NCBI RefSeq assembly: GCF_027943255.1
Contig: NC_072896.1
Location: forward strand, 66,792,501-66,856,500
Direction: 5' to 3'
Length of the DNA stretch: 64,000 nucleotides
From: Anastrepha obliqua
Taxonomy: Eukaryota; Arthropoda; Insecta; Diptera; Tephritidae
Below the pieces are notes generated by a model. The model was not told the DNA's origin. It searched no databases and saw only the letters and a list, made by a program, of their open reading frames with translations. Both the position numbers and the translations under genes were made by a program. Shown in pieces: positions 12,697 to 24,279 of the stretch (positions are counted from its first letter, which is position 1; every line of letters begins with the position of its first letter).

Positions 12697-12990
12697 ATGC
12701 TTAAGGTGGAAGGTTTTGTGATTTCGGAAAAAACCAAGTACTTGGGACTAATCATAGATAGGAAACTGACTTGGAAGTCAAACATCTTAGAAAGAGTTAG
12801 GAAAGCGAACCTAGCTTTTTATTCTTGTAAGAGAGCTTTAGGTAAGACCTTGGGAATTAAACCTAAGGTTGCTCATTGGCTTTATACTGCTGTCGTCAGA
12901 CCCATTCTTCTATATGGAAATGTTGTCTGGTGGTGTGCTATGCAGAAAAAAAACTATTCTAATTTATTGATTAAGGTGCAGAGATAAGGT
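12697..12990 (+). pseudogene. LINE reverse transcriptase thumb
   Basis: A clean 96-codon frame reads VISEKTKYLGLIIDRKLTW, then ERVRKANLAFYSCKRALGKT, GIKPKVAHWLYTAVVRPILL, and YGNVVWWCAM. This is the post-catalytic part of the RT: YLGxxxDxxLxW, then CKRAxGKxWGLxPKxxxWxYTxxxxPxxxYGxxVWW. The QGxxLSP and YxDD catalytic blocks that should lie upstream are absent. Confidence 0.8.
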
Positions 12991-13229
12991 GTGGCGTCAT
13001 GAAAACTACGCCATTCGTACCTTTGAATATCATATTACATCTGCCACCCCTGAATCTCTTCTGCTAATACTCAGCGGCCTGTTCCGGCCTGTTAAGGCTC
13101 AGAGCGAGCTCACAACTGTAGACTGTCACACAGGGGCATTCAACCATCTTGGACTCCGATCCGCATATATGTACTCAGTCACTGTGATTATCACCCTCCC
13201 ATTATCTGCTTCGAAAGGAATTTCCTAAT

Positions 13230-13800
13230 GAAAATACCTTCTAGACTGGAATGGCTTGAAGAAGATCCATCACCCAACACACCCGTTAAGATCTGACGGA
13301 CCGATCTAAAATGGACACCGGTTTAGGATCAGGATTATATTGCGAAGAGCTTCCTAGTGTCTTTCGAGCGGACATAAACGCTATTCATGAAGTCTTAAAA
13401 TGGTTAGAGATAAACAGAACATCATCTGCATTCTATCAGACAGCCAAGCTGCCCTACGGGCCCTGGGTGCATTCCAAATAACATCAAGGAGTGTCTTACA
13501 TTGTCGCCAATCTCTTAATGTGATGGCCAAACATTATCGTATTATCTTATGCTTGGTTCCGGGCCACAGAGATATACCAGGGAACTGTAGGGCTGACCAA
13601 CTTACCAGAGAAGGTACCTGTATTCCAAACATAAGTAATTTTATGAGGGTGCTTCTCGCAACTTGTAAGCTTCAAATTAGGGCCTTAGTAGGGGCCCTTT
13701 GTGAGGTGGATTTCCCACGCAAGCAATCTATTTCTGCAAAGAAAGAAATACAGAGTAAGGCGTTTAAGGATGGCTGTGATCGTGCTAAACGATAAGGTAG
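13230..13800 (+). pseudogene. LINE RNase H domain
   Basis: Removes RNA from the RNA:DNA hybrid. Starts at IPSRLEWLEEDPSPNTPVKI, then shifts frame to give SDGSKMDTGLGSGLYCEELP, FRADINAIHEVLKWLE, and in the frame from 13400 CILSDSQAALRALGAFQ and CLVPGHRDIPGNCRADQLTR. Key RNase H residues are visible: DGS (first Asp), the Glu-position in RADINAI is lost, SDSQAA (Asp), and GHRDIPGNCRAD (His and last Asp). At least two frameshifts separate the parts. Confidence 0.75.
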
Positions 13801-13920
13801 CAGCTTATTTTTAGCACCAGTACCTACAACAATAATACTATATGTGGTAGCAAGTGAAAAACTGAAGGAAGGTAACAACCGACAAAGCTATATTAATGCG
13901 TCAGTTGCATTGGGAGTGAT

Positions 13921-16829
13921 ACTGGCCGCAAAGTTGATAAAATTTCAATATCAAATGCTCCCAGTTCTGAGGGGTTTAACATTTTGCTTTTAACAAGGTC
14001 TTAGATGAAAAAATGTTATTCCCACAATATCGATATAACAGGAACATATGCTGCTATTAATTTGCAACCAACTCCTTTTTCAAAATTTCGCGACAGAACT
14101 AGGTGGGCCTAGGAAGTTAATCCAAATTCGCATGTGGACGAGTTATTTTTTGTTATTACTGAAATAACTATTTTTGGCGTTAAAAAGGAACTATGGTATC
14201 ATATATGACAAGAAGGTGTGGTTGTTGCCTGATTTTACCTATTTTCGACACCGACGATGCCTTTCATACGGTAGGAATAACTTATACAGCGAGTTTCGTT
14301 AAGATATCTTCTTTTTTATGCTTAAATTCAAAGGTGTATTCAAAATTTTTTTACAATATTGCTGTAACCAATTTCAACCCCTTTTGGATTTTTTCTTTGG
14401 ATTTGTATGGATAAATGTACATTTGGAGTTGCATTAAGAGTTAAGCACGTAAACAACATAGCGACCGAATTCAGTAACAGGAACTAAGTTAACGAACGGG
14501 CGAAAATGCTTATCGAATGAGAGTCAGGACAAAAGACTTTTTAGAAGTCGTTGAGGCGTAGAAGAGAAGAAGATGATTTTGAAACCTCTGTATTAGTGTC
14601 CATCTCTCACTACATGAAAATTTTAACTCTAGGAAGACTAGTTTTCAAAAATTTGTAGGACGCAGGATATCAGAGCGCTTCCAAAAACTGTACAAGCACA
14701 CAATGACTTTAGAGACTTTCAAACGCACTTTTCTGTCCCAAAGTGTCTCAACTTTACTTTAAGTTGCTTTGTACTACATTTGAAAACTAATTTTTTGTCC
14801 CCATTATTTTCTCCTAAATGGAAAATTGCATACTATTGTGTATGTATGTATGTATAATAGATTGGACATGTCAGTTATTAAAAGTTCTAATGAAAGCAAC
14901 TGAACGCCACACTAATGATGCAATTTCCAGTGAAGTTGGTTTACAAACACCCCACTCGTTCCATATAGACCCGCATGTGCTTTGCATGTATCTAGGCGCC
15001 TGCAGCCAAACACACCGACTCGACTCAGTGCATTGACTCACAATTGTTTGTTGTATTAACAACAAACATAGTACAAAAAACCGACTGACAACAGCAGAAG
15101 CAACGGCAGCGCGCACATAAGTACACACACCCACCCACGCATGGATACAGGTATACTTCACAAACACTCACTTTAACCCAACACTTCCCTAAAGGCCAAC
15201 CAGCTTGAAAACTAATTTCAATTAGACGCTCAAAGTGGTTAATCTATGGTGCTACGGTGTTGAAAAGCACAATGTTACTTTACCTTATGGCAACGAAGGC
15301 AAGAGTGGCATTGCTAGTGGAAACTAGAAAAACAACAACTACAATGCTTAATCGACGCGCACAACTCACACCTGACCATTTTATCAGCTGAATTTATTAT
15401 TACGCGTACTTGCCATATAAGGTGGTGGATTCTGAGTGTGAGCGGTAAAAGCTGCGTTGTTTTTGTAATTTCTCGTCGCTTTGTTGGTAATCGCTTAAAA
15501 TTATAAAATGTGCAATTTGTTTTGCACAGGGAGAAGGGTAGAAAGTTATAAGAAAAAAATGAAGTTGGTGCTTCCGGCTGCCTTCGCGAATTGTAGCTCG
15601 AAGTGAGGTGCAAACATATCCTACAGCTTGTTGCATGTAAACGCAAATTCTCTCTTCGGCTGCGTGTGCTCTGGAAACATGTCTCTAGAGTCTATGCTAC
15701 TGTTGTCTACTTACTTTCTTACTTAAGTAAGAAACTAACGCCACTTCATTTCCTTCGCGCTGTGCAAAGTGTATCTTTCACTTCGGAACTACTGACCCAG
15801 GTCTGTTTTTTTTTTCTACTCTTTTATTTATCTTTTCTCACCCTTTGCTTCTCTTGGCTTGTCGCCTATTATATCTATGAGTATACGTAAGTACAAATAC
15901 TTTTTGCCGTAGGCGTAACTATTTTTTAAGCTTTAATTACAGCTATTTTTAATTAAATTTATTTGCAATTTTGTAGTTAGTTTTACTCTGTCATACAGAC
16001 ACGTGCACTCGCACACATAACAACGAAAGTTATTGCAAACTTTATTTAGTAGGCAGGCAGCTTCTTGTTAGCGGTTGCGAAAGTGTTTTCTTTTGTTTTT
16101 TGCGTTTTGCTTTTATTGCCGCTACTCATATTTCCCCATTAAGAAAATTTAAGTGAGCTTCTTATGGTGGTTAAACTCTTCGTTAGTGCTAATTTGTACT
16201 GCTAGTAAAACTTCAAGTATCTAATGATGAGAATGATTAAAACATTTACTACGTTCCATGCAGCAAAAATATAATTGGAGGCGCCACCTACAAGTTGCTC
16301 TAGCATTTTAAACAGCATCGTAAATGTGGTAAGTAGTAAGTAACAAATTTAGTACAGTTAATTGCAAGTGTGTGAGTTTATGATTAAAATATCTCACGCT
16401 TATCTAGTAGGGCCACCCAAAAATAACGATTTTTTCAGGGAGCGAAATCATTTATTTTTATTTATTTATTCTTAGCAAGTCTAGAAATACATACATGACT
16501 TCTTACAGACTGCAACAAAAATACTCAACGATAATAATAAAGAAATTGCTATTTTTCTGCTATTTTCGATTAAAAATATGTTTCTTTATTGACGTACAAA
16601 GCAGAATGGCAAAATTCATGTTCCTTACATCCTAGACACCGTCAGCCCAGATAAAATTTACAACAAAAAACGCAGTATGTAGAAAGCAGATAGAAAGAGA
16701 AATATGATTACGGTATATGTATATGCAATGCCTATTTTTGAATGGATACAGAAATCAGATGTTTCTAATGTTATTTTATAAAGAATGCCTGTAGGAATAA
16801 CAAAACTGCGAAAGACAAACTAACAAAAA
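13921..16829. other. Noncoding
   Basis: Nearly 3 kb without a recognised gene. It has a TATG/TGTA simple patch at 14836-14852 and CACACCCACCCACG near 15124. Other open frames are short and without motifs. The sequence looks like unique intergenic or intronic DNA. Confidence 0.5.
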
Positions 16830-18030
16830 TTAATTCTTTACGTTTTGATTTAAGCCTACATAGGGTTTATGCGGGTTCCTGCTGCATACATACTCCCCCG
16901 TTGGAAGGCGTAGGCTTTCAACCAAGTCTGTTTCAACTGGAGGCGCTAAAATCTTAGTTATAGTCCATTTTACGGGCTCATTTGCAGTTTTAATGATTGC
17001 CGCTCTAACATATTCGTCAGAGCCACTGAAGGTGCGTTCAACTCGACCCAAACCCTATGTTTTCCATAGAGGTTCGCCACTTATACCTCTCTTGCAGTAA
17101 CGATAGATATGCAGTGCTCCACCTTTGCCAAATGATTTTCTGCATTTGACAAATTTGATGCCACCGGTTTGGACGGTTCATATTTAGATGCGTTACAATT
17201 AGTTCTTCTATGGTTGTAAATGACCCACCAATGAAAAAGTGCGCTGGTGTAAGCACGTCAAGATCGTCTGGATTTTGTGTAATTGGACAAAGGGGACGAT
17301 AATTTGAAACAGCAAAAATCTCAAAAATTAAAGTGCGAAGCTCATCGAAAGTTCAAATAGACGCGCCAACGGTGCGATAGAAATGAAGTTTTGCGGACTT
17401 AAACCGCCAAAATGGGGCGGGCGGGGTGGAGTAAATCTCCGGTTTATTTGATTTTCAATACTAGCTTCAGGGACTGCTCTATTGTGATTTTGATCGGCGA
17501 ATAGTCTACGCAGCTCTTCTAGCTCATTTTTGGTTTGCCTCTAATGCTGATAAATCTTTTGAGAGCAGCAATGAACGATAACGTCGATAATCTTGAACAA
17601 GTTCAAGATCACATGCTTTCGTTGAAAAACAAACAAAGATACATAAGTAACATTTCACGGCCGGCCGGTTGCGCACCTCACTTTTGTATTGGAGTGATAC
17701 ACAATAGTCAACACCAGTTGCATTAAAAGGTCTAGATGGTCGAACACGGTCTGCTAAAAGATGACCAATAATTTGCTGCAGTACCCTAGGTTTAAGGCGG
17801 AAGCACCTCAAGCATTTATTAATGATTTTTGAAACTGTTTTGCGGCCACCAATAGGCCAAAACTTCTGACGGATTGATGCTATTAAACTCTGCGGTCCTG
17901 CATGCAATAGTTTACAATGATGGAATTCAATGAGTGCGTAACTGACTGGGTGGTGCTTAGGTAGCAAAAGAGGATGCTTTGCCTCGAATTCTAAATTCGA
18001 ATATAAAGGTCCACTCCAACGCGAAATGGA
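16830..18030 (-). pseudogene. BEL/Pao LTR-retrotransposon integrase remnant
   Basis: Integrase joins retrotransposon cDNA to the genome. Reading leftwards from about 18030 are KHPLLLPKHHPVSYALIEFH and HCKLLHAGPQSLI, with the His-His part of the HHCC zinc finger, then FWPIGGRK and CLRCFRLKP with the Cys-Cys pair. RPSRPFNATGVDYCVSLQYK holds the first catalytic Asp (GVDY), and CYLCIFVCFSTKACDLELVQ follows. The frame is then disturbed through 17257-17523, where the later DDE residues should be. The C-terminal part reads LTPAHFFIGGSFTTIEELIV, WQRWSTAYLSLLQERYKW, and, after a short deletion at about 17045, LGRVERTFSGSDEYVRAAII. No LTRs, RT or protease are near, so it is an isolated piece. Confidence 0.85.
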
Positions 18031-18551
18031 CCAAAGTCGTCAATAAATGGATTGAGTGACTGTAAATGGTTGCAGGAAGGCAACTCTTTATTTTCTTTCA
18101 TTCTTTTATTTGTATTCTGATGCGAAGTGCACTTGCTGGATATGCCTGATCAGCAGCAGTGTACCACCTTTAATGTCATCGACTGTGGCGGAAGTGGCGG
18201 GGTGTGAGCCACCCCAGAAAATATTTCATGGGTTGTGGTTTGTTTATTTGTAGCATCTGGAAATATACCGTTAGCTGTATTTCAGCAACGCCGTTTTCAC
18301 TCTTCATGCACTAAGTTCTCTAGACTTCTAGCCTCATTGGCATCATTGCTCTAAAAGAAAATCACTCTTTATAGAAATGGAATTAAAAAAAAAAACTAAG
18401 TTAAATTTAAATACGTCAAATGTGCACCACATATTGGTAGTTTCTGACCATTTATTTATTTATTTTTTAATTAATTTTATACAAAAATATAGCTCATACT
18501 ACTACAAACACCATATAACGCAACTGACTCAATACGTAATAATATATAATA
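18031..18551. other. Noncoding
   Basis: AT-rich spacer between the BEL/Pao relic and the mariner. It holds TTGCAGGAAGGCAAC near 18068-18082, a 15-mer that recurs near 60611. Confidence 0.45.
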
Positions 18552-19832
18552 GGACTATGAATAAGTTCCTTGCGGTTTTACAACAGATGGCGTAACTTGA
18601 TTATTATTCCATCGATCCACATTTCCAAACATTCATTGGAGAGCTACTGTCGTAAGGCACAAACGTCAGAATAAGTTTTTTATTTGAAGCGTAAACAACA
18701 ATATTTTTACCACACTTGAAAATGTCGAATTTCGTGCCAAATAATGTGTTTTTGCGGGGAATTCTTCTTCATTATTTTAATATGAAGAAAAAAGCAGCCG
18801 AAAGTCATCGTATCTTGGTGGAAGTTTATGGTGAGCATGCTCTAGCTGAGCGAACGTGCCAGAAGTGGTTTGCACGCTTTAAAAGTGGTGATTTTGGCTT
18901 GGAAGACGAAGAACGCGAGGGTGCGCCGCCAAAGTTCATGGATACCGAATTGGAGGAATTGCTCGATCAAGATCCGGCTCAAACGCAAGAAGAGGTTGCA
19001 AAAACTTTGGGAGTTGATCAATCAACCATTTCCAAACGTTTAAAAGCCATGGGAATGATCCGAAAGGTAGGCCATTGGGTGCCGTATGAATTGAAGCCAA
19101 GAGACGTTGAACGCCGTTTTATGGCATGCGAACAACTGCTTCAACGGCACAAAAGAAAGGGTTTTTTGCATCGAATTGTGACTGGCGATGAAAAGTGGGT
19201 CCATTACGACAATCCAAAACGTCGGGCAACGTATGGATACCCTGGCCATGCTTCAACATCGACGTCGGCGCAGAATATTCATGGCCTGAAGGTTATGCTG
19301 TGTATCTGGTGGGACCAGCTGGGTGTTGTGTATTATGAGCTACTGAAACCGAATGAAACGATTACGGGGGATGTCTACCGACGACAATTGATGCGTTTGA
19401 GCCGAGCACTGTGAGAAAAACGGCCGCAATACGCCGATAGACACGACAAAGTTACTTTGCAACATGACAATGCTCGGCCACATGTTGCACAAGTGGTCAA
19501 AACATACTTAGAAACGCTCAAATGGGATGTCCTACCCCACCCGCCGTATAGTCCAGACCTTGCGCCATCCGATTACTATCTCTTCCGATCGATGCAACAT
19601 GGCCTGGCTGACCAGCACTTCCGTAATTACGATGAAGTCAAAAAATGGATCGATTCGTGGATTGCGGCAAAACCGACCGAATTTTTCACAAAGGGAATCC
19701 GTGAATTGCCAGAAAGATGGGAAAAAGTAGTAGTAAGCGATGGACAATACTTTGAATATTAAATTTGTAACCATTTTACGTCAATAAAGTTTCAAATTTC
19801 GAAAAAAAACCGCACAAACTTAACCATAGTCC
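18552..19832 (+). mobile_element. Full-length mariner element
   Basis: About 1281 bp. Terminal inverted repeats read GGACTATGAATAAGTT on the left and, reverse-complemented, GGACTATGGTTAAGTT on the right, each followed within a few bases by TGCGGTTTT. The left flank is TA (18550-18551). On the right I read AT rather than TA immediately outside, so one end base may have changed. It carries one transposase frame broken by a single stop. The right end lies within a few bases of the SINE at 19838. Confidence 0.85.
18722..19762 (+). pseudogene. Mariner transposase (DD34D), one internal stop
   Basis: Start chosen at ATG 18722 (MSNFVPNNVFLRGILLHYFN), which matches the usual mariner N-terminus. Domains: helix-turn-helix pair (KKAAESHRILVEVYG, CQKWFARFKSGDFGLEDEE, and TQEEVAKTLGVDQSTISKRL), linker WVPYELKPRDVERR, then the DDE core. 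Catalytic residues are all present: IVTGDEKWVHYDNPKRR, LQHDNARPHVAQ, and SPDLAPSDYYLF, with 34 residues between the last two aspartates. It ends in ERWEKVVVSDGQYFEY. One in-frame TGA at 19412-19414, after RLSRAL, where relatives have lysine, splits the protein. Total length with the stop is about 346 codons, normal for mariner. The motifs resemble the mauritiana/mellifera side of the family. Confidence 0.9.
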
Positions 19833-19837
19833 ATTAT

Positions 19838-20155
19838 GTGTATATAATTGGCGCGTACACCCTTTTTGGGTGTTTGGCCGAGCTCTTCCTCCTATTTGTG
19901 GTGTGCGTCTTGATGTTGTTACACAAAATGGAGGGACCTACTGTTTCAAGCCGACTCCGAACGGCAGATACTTTTATAAGAAGCTTTTTTATGGCAGAAA
20001 TACACTCGGAGGTTTGCCATTGCCTGCCGAGGGGCGACCGTTATTAGAAAACGTTTTTTCTTAATTTTTGGTGTTTCACCGAGATTCGAACCTACGTTCT
20101 CTCTGTGAATTCCGAATAGTAGTCAGGCACCAAGCCATTCGGCTACGGCGGCCAC
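19838..20155 (-). repeat. tRNA-derived SINE, full-length copy
   Basis: On the minus strand the head resembles a tRNA gene. It starts near GGCCGCCGTAGCCGAATGGC, has a Pol III A-box-like TGGCTTGGTGCC (+ strand 20127-20138) and a near-perfect B box GGTTCGAATCTC (20081-20092). The body continues through AACGTTTTCTAATAA, a CCCTCGGCAGGCAATGGC block, GCCGTTCGGAGTCGGC, and a tail with ACAACATCAAGACGCACACC, CACAAATAGGAGGAAGAGCT, CGGCCAAACACCC and GCGCCAATTATA. Parts of the same consensus recur at 26767, 35596 and 36396. SINEs are copied by LINE enzymes, and the internal promoter gives Pol III transcription. Boundaries are by eye. Confidence 0.8.
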
Positions 20156-21399
20156 TATTAATTTCTATGAATTTGATATTTTTTCATATTTTCACATTTT
20201 ATATAGTTTTTTGAAGTCCAAGATAGATTTCCAATTTTTATTTTTTCTTAAAAACCCAAAACACATTTCTGATAAAAAATTTCTTTATGTGGATAAAACA
20301 TGTTTTTATATTGTTTAATATCTTTGTATGAATTAAATTGAGAAATTCATTTTAAATTTATTTTATGTAAATACTTACAGAAAAACTATCAATAAAAACG
20401 TTAACTCTATTTGCGGAAAAACTTCCCCCAGTGTGCCATTTACGTCAAGAAAAACTAGGTGCGTCTACTGACGGTTAATAAGTGTCACCTTCAATACTTT
20501 CCAACCAACCTGTATTGCACTTCCCGCAGAATAGTCCTCAAGTTGAAAATAATTTAAAATAACAAGAAAATATGGTACACAACATACAAACAAATTTGAA
20601 GATAAACGCTCACACATTTCCATTTCAGCAACGGCTTGACGTATGAGTGACGTGCAATCACCTACATTATTACGAGGAGAATGCAATTGAGAGCAACTAC
20701 AAAATTAATTTCCAACAGAAACTACCACTACTGCAGAAGCTAAAGCTACCACTCTCAAGGCGTATTTACCTTCATTTACTTGCAGTTTTGCATTACTGCT
20801 ACAAAATATTGAAATTTTCTGGCCCACAAAACCACAACCACAAACAAAAGCTCTAAACTCCTCTCACCGCACAATGCAAAAATCCACAGCACAGTGGCAC
20901 TAAAAGCCTTATGCTTGGTGGGATGGTATACAGCTATTTCTTGTTATTTATTTTGATTTTGTTTTCCTCTTTTTCCTGCTTTGTTGCGCCGAATTCAATT
21001 TGACGCCAAGCTGTTTGCTATCAGCAAAGCATTTATTAAATTGTCGCCAAAGCAACGCGCCAAATGAGAGTAACGAGGCGAAGGATGGCACCGGTGCTTC
21101 TGTAGCTGCAGAAGCCATCTTTCCTTCGACTTGCATCTTACTGGCGGAGCTCAAGAACACGCGCATGCAAATATGGGAGCAAATAAAAACATTCCAAAAT
21201 TTGCAGGCTGCATAATTCAAATTTCCGGAAAATGCAGATTGCTTCTAGCCCTTATTTGTGGGAAGAATGGGGGCAGCGTTGCTGCAGGGGAGCTCAAAAT
21301 TCCAAGAGATTTGACTGTACCTACATAGTTTGCAGATTTGCGGGTTCACAACTCACTGCTGCCGTTGGAGCTTATCCTACATAGGCACCTACACCTGTG
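20156..21399. other. Noncoding
   Basis: No gene recognised. A GC-richer patch at 21000-21300 has overlapping open frames but no motif. Confidence 0.45.
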
Positions 21400-21790
21400 T
21401 TCATAATAATAGCAGCGCGACATATTGCAAAGTTTTCACTAGCTATAATTCCTACTACAGCAAAAACCAAATAACTGAAATTGCAAACTTTGTCCAAAAT
21501 TAAAAAAAAAAATTTTTTAATTAATTTTTCAGAAAGATTTTAGAATTCCATATTTAGAAAATTAGGGTATGCAGTTTTGTAGGCCATTAAATTTTCATAA
21601 AACAGGGGTTTAAAAAGGCTGAAAAATTGTGTTGACTTACTATATGATATATATATATTTTTTTTTTTGTTGACGGTACATTTTCTTCCATATAACAAAT
21701 GCTTCTAATGCCAAATTCAACGTGGTTTTTGAGCCACTTCACGCTTCCACTTTATCACACCACAACTTAATTAGCTACAAAAATGCCTAT
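21400..21790 (-). mobile_element. Possible degraded Tc1-like element fragment
   Basis: The segment starts with TGTTCATAATAATAGCAGCG, which resembles the ends of some Tc1-like elements. On the minus strand near 21715-21755 it can be read as KREVAQKPR, similar to the block after the third catalytic residue. A stretch at 21565-21595 (GTATGCAGTTTTGTAGGCC) also resembles 27117-27137. No catalytic residue is legible, so this is a weak call. Confidence 0.3.
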
Positions 21791-22865
21791 TGCAGGCGAA
21801 AAATCGAACAAATAATACAATAAAAATAAGAAAGTATAACGAAATTATTTTAATTGAAATCTTAAGGCGTTGAGTAAGTACACTTTTTTAAGTACTGGCT
21901 AGTACTGGCTTCACAGTCATGATATTTCACCAGCAACATTGATTGTCAAATGAGAGGAAACGTCAAAATGAAAATTGAAGAAAGGTAAACAGCCAAATTT
22001 ATGATCATCGCGAATCAACAATTTTGATATTTTAAACAAATTAACACACATGCATACACACATATAATGATAAAAAAATATAAAGATGATCTAACGCTCT
22101 GTTTGCGAATATGTTTCGCTTTAAAATGCCATGCCTTCACTTGAATACTCAGGCGCTCGGAAGTGAACTATCAGTTTTCGCTAAATTTTAAATTGGTGTG
22201 AAAAAATGTCGTTGGACTATCGCGCGATATTTTCACGGCGTGAGCCGCGTACTACTTTGCTGAGATACACTTGAAATTCTCCGTATATTTCACGGCAAAT
22301 CAATGTGTGTGGATTTTGACAGCCATTTCACGGGAAATGCGAAATTAGTACTATGCTTAAGGAGGGAGAAATTTTAAGCCAATTTTCTCATCAGCCGAAT
22401 CGATACTCAAACTATAAAAGTCTACTACGCTAAACGAAATAGCTTAAGAAGACTTCTTAATTTTTGTTTAATGCCTTTAATGGTATACTCAGAAGTATTG
22501 TCGAACTAGCGGTATATTTAAATTAATTCATCTTTACATTTAAGCGTTGTATGGAAATTTAGTTTCAAGAAATAATTATAAGGGGCAAGCGCGTCTGAAG
22601 CTGTGTGAAGGATGAGATTCAGGCACCTTAGCTCTCACTTTTTGTTACATCTGGGGTCTTTTACTCCATAACGCCCAAACGTAACTCCCTCCCTTTTACT
22701 CACACAATCAATAAGGCATCACAAGGGATGGAATTCTGTATATTGGACCAAGTAACCGTATGCGCAACGATTTAACTTAACATAATGTAAAGCAGTCCAA
22801 CGACACTTGCCGGTGGAAACTGCATTAGAAAGTTCATTACCTTCTCCAAAAATAGGAACTCTCAT
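21791..22865. other. Noncoding
   Basis: AT-rich. No gene recognised. Confidence 0.45.
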
Positions 22866-23038
22866 ACATATGTGTGTTTTTTTGAGAGAACTAAAAGAGC
22901 CAAGCACCGTTTCGCATCGTTGATAAGCTTATTAATTTTTGGAAACAAAAGTTCAGTTAGCCTGGCTCGATAGCTCTCACATTTCATCGTAACGGCGACT
23001 TCCTCCGCCAGTGCTCTACGAACTTTACGAACGAACAT
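22866..23038 (-). CDS. Hypothetical 57-codon open frame downstream of a promoter-like repeat
   Basis: On the minus strand, ATG at 23038-23036 opens MFVRKVRRALAEEVAVTMK and continues CESYRARLTELLFPKINKLI, NDAKRCLALLVLS, then KKHTYV and TGA. The first third uses GC-rich codons (GCA CTG GCG GAG GAA GTC GCC GTT) unlike the AT-rich surroundings. It begins 143 bases downstream of the TATCGATATCGATA palindrome of the repeat at 22981-23224, where a 5' leader would lie. The equivalent region of the second repeat copy (about 31450-31510, minus strand) aligns in the first dozen codons but has no ATG. I do not recognise the protein. It could be a first exon, an element-encoded peptide or chance. Confidence 0.25.
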
Positions 23039-23224
23039 ATTTATTATTTTTTTGGCTCAAAGTAAATTTCCACAATTTGGAAACGTTGTTTTGGTGTTAA
23101 GAGATTCCTGAGGCCTTTCCAAACCTTACCGAACAGATGTGCCAACTCAGTTTGCCATTCTCAGCTGTCAAACCATAGATATCGATATCGATAGTTCTCA
23201 TACAGCTACAAAAAACACCCGATA
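22981..23224 (-). repeat. TATCGATA/CAGCTG dispersed element, copy 1
   Basis: Oriented on the minus strand from 23224. It begins ATCGGGTGTTTTTTGTAGCT, then GAACTATCGATATCGATATC, TATGGTTTGACAGCTGAGAA, a 60-base variable part, TTTCCAAATTGTGGAAATTT, and the AAAGTTCGTAGAGCACTGGC stretch. The palindrome TATCGATATCGATA is at 23180-23193 and CAGCTG at 23162-23167. TATCGATA is the Drosophila DRE (bound by DREF, and containing the BEAF-32 word CGATA), and CAGCTG is the E-box found in many fly TATA-less promoters. No second inverted repeat is seen at the other end. Confidence 0.6.
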
Positions 23225-24279
23225 TATTTGAAGCCACAGTGTATTTATTTATGTACCGCCAAAAGTGCATTCACCCCGACAGCATACTATAGGATTTCAT
23301 CTTCTACCATCTACATACACATACATATACGTATGGGTAAAATATTTAGTTAAAAGTGTTATCAGAAAATTATGCTGAAAACCAAGTGTAATAATGTAAG
23401 TTTCGGTTCATTTGCTTTTCACCAATTTGATTTAATTAGTTCAAACTTACTAATTTTTAATGTGGTGAAATGTGCTTGAATGTAGCAGCACAACAATAAA
23501 TCAGTGGACAGAGTTTGTAGGGCAAATTGTGCCTAATGATGCTTAAAAGCAAAACACATTTGAAAGAAACGAAACGCCAAAACAATATTACAAGACATCG
23601 TCAAATGCAAAAAGCAAAAAACAAAAAAGCAGTAAGCAACAAAACAAATGAGCGAGCATGCATTTTCTTATCTCTACTTTGTCTGCTCATTGCCTCTGAA
23701 TACAGCTCAACAAATTTGCACACAAACAACTTTTTTGTGAAAAATAATCCTTTGTTATATTAGAAAACTATTAACTAATTTAACTACATAGAAGAAACTG
23801 CAAAAAAGAAATATTTCAATCGATTGATTCGCTTTTGATGTAACGGCAACAATTTATGATTTTTAACCATATTTTTACCCATTGCCATTTAAAGACTTCT
23901 TTAAATTATGGGAAAATTAATCTTTGCGGATAGGTTAGTTTTAAAATGCAAAAACCGAATCGGAAATCGAAGCACTCTGTGCACAGTTACGTGCGAAGCA
24001 ACTTTATTTTATATAATAAGATGTAAAGATTTGGGAAGCTTATCCTAGGAGAGCTTCTCAAAGACTATTGATGTAATTTTTTTCGAATAAAGATCTCCTT
24101 CTTTAGCTTTATTTAGAACTGTGCCCTGTTCTATAACAACATTGGATTAACAGCAAAAACTATACATTAATTACATATGTTTTACATACATTTTCGGATC
24201 GTTCTTACTTTTTAGCTAGTCTCTACCTTTCTATTCCTGCAAATCCATGTACGGCAAAAAGTAGAGACTCAAGCCAAAA
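23225..24279. other. Noncoding
   Basis: AT-rich. The open frame at 23527-23763 is Lys/Asn-rich and has no recognisable motif. Confidence 0.45.

Larger units (their letters stand above)
10740..13920 (+). mobile_element. Non-LTR retrotransposon with ORF1, endonuclease and RNase H parts (I/LOA-like), RT core deleted
   Basis: A degenerate LINE in sense orientation. The order is ORF1 C-terminal domain (about 10835-11340), APE-type endonuclease (about 11440-12150), linker to reverse transcriptase (12150-12660), an abrupt junction, RT thumb (12697-12990) and RNase H (about 13230-13690), then a short tail. The presence of RNase H with an APE endonuclease places it near the I/LOA/R1 groups; I cannot pick the clade from sequence alone. 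Start and end are approximate because I see no target duplication or poly(A). Frameshifts and stops occur in every domain, so it is dead. Confidence 0.8.

Noticed and set aside
20041..20155. A functional tRNA gene
   Set aside because: The B box is good, but the acceptor and anticodon stems pair poorly and the sequence continues into a repeated SINE body.
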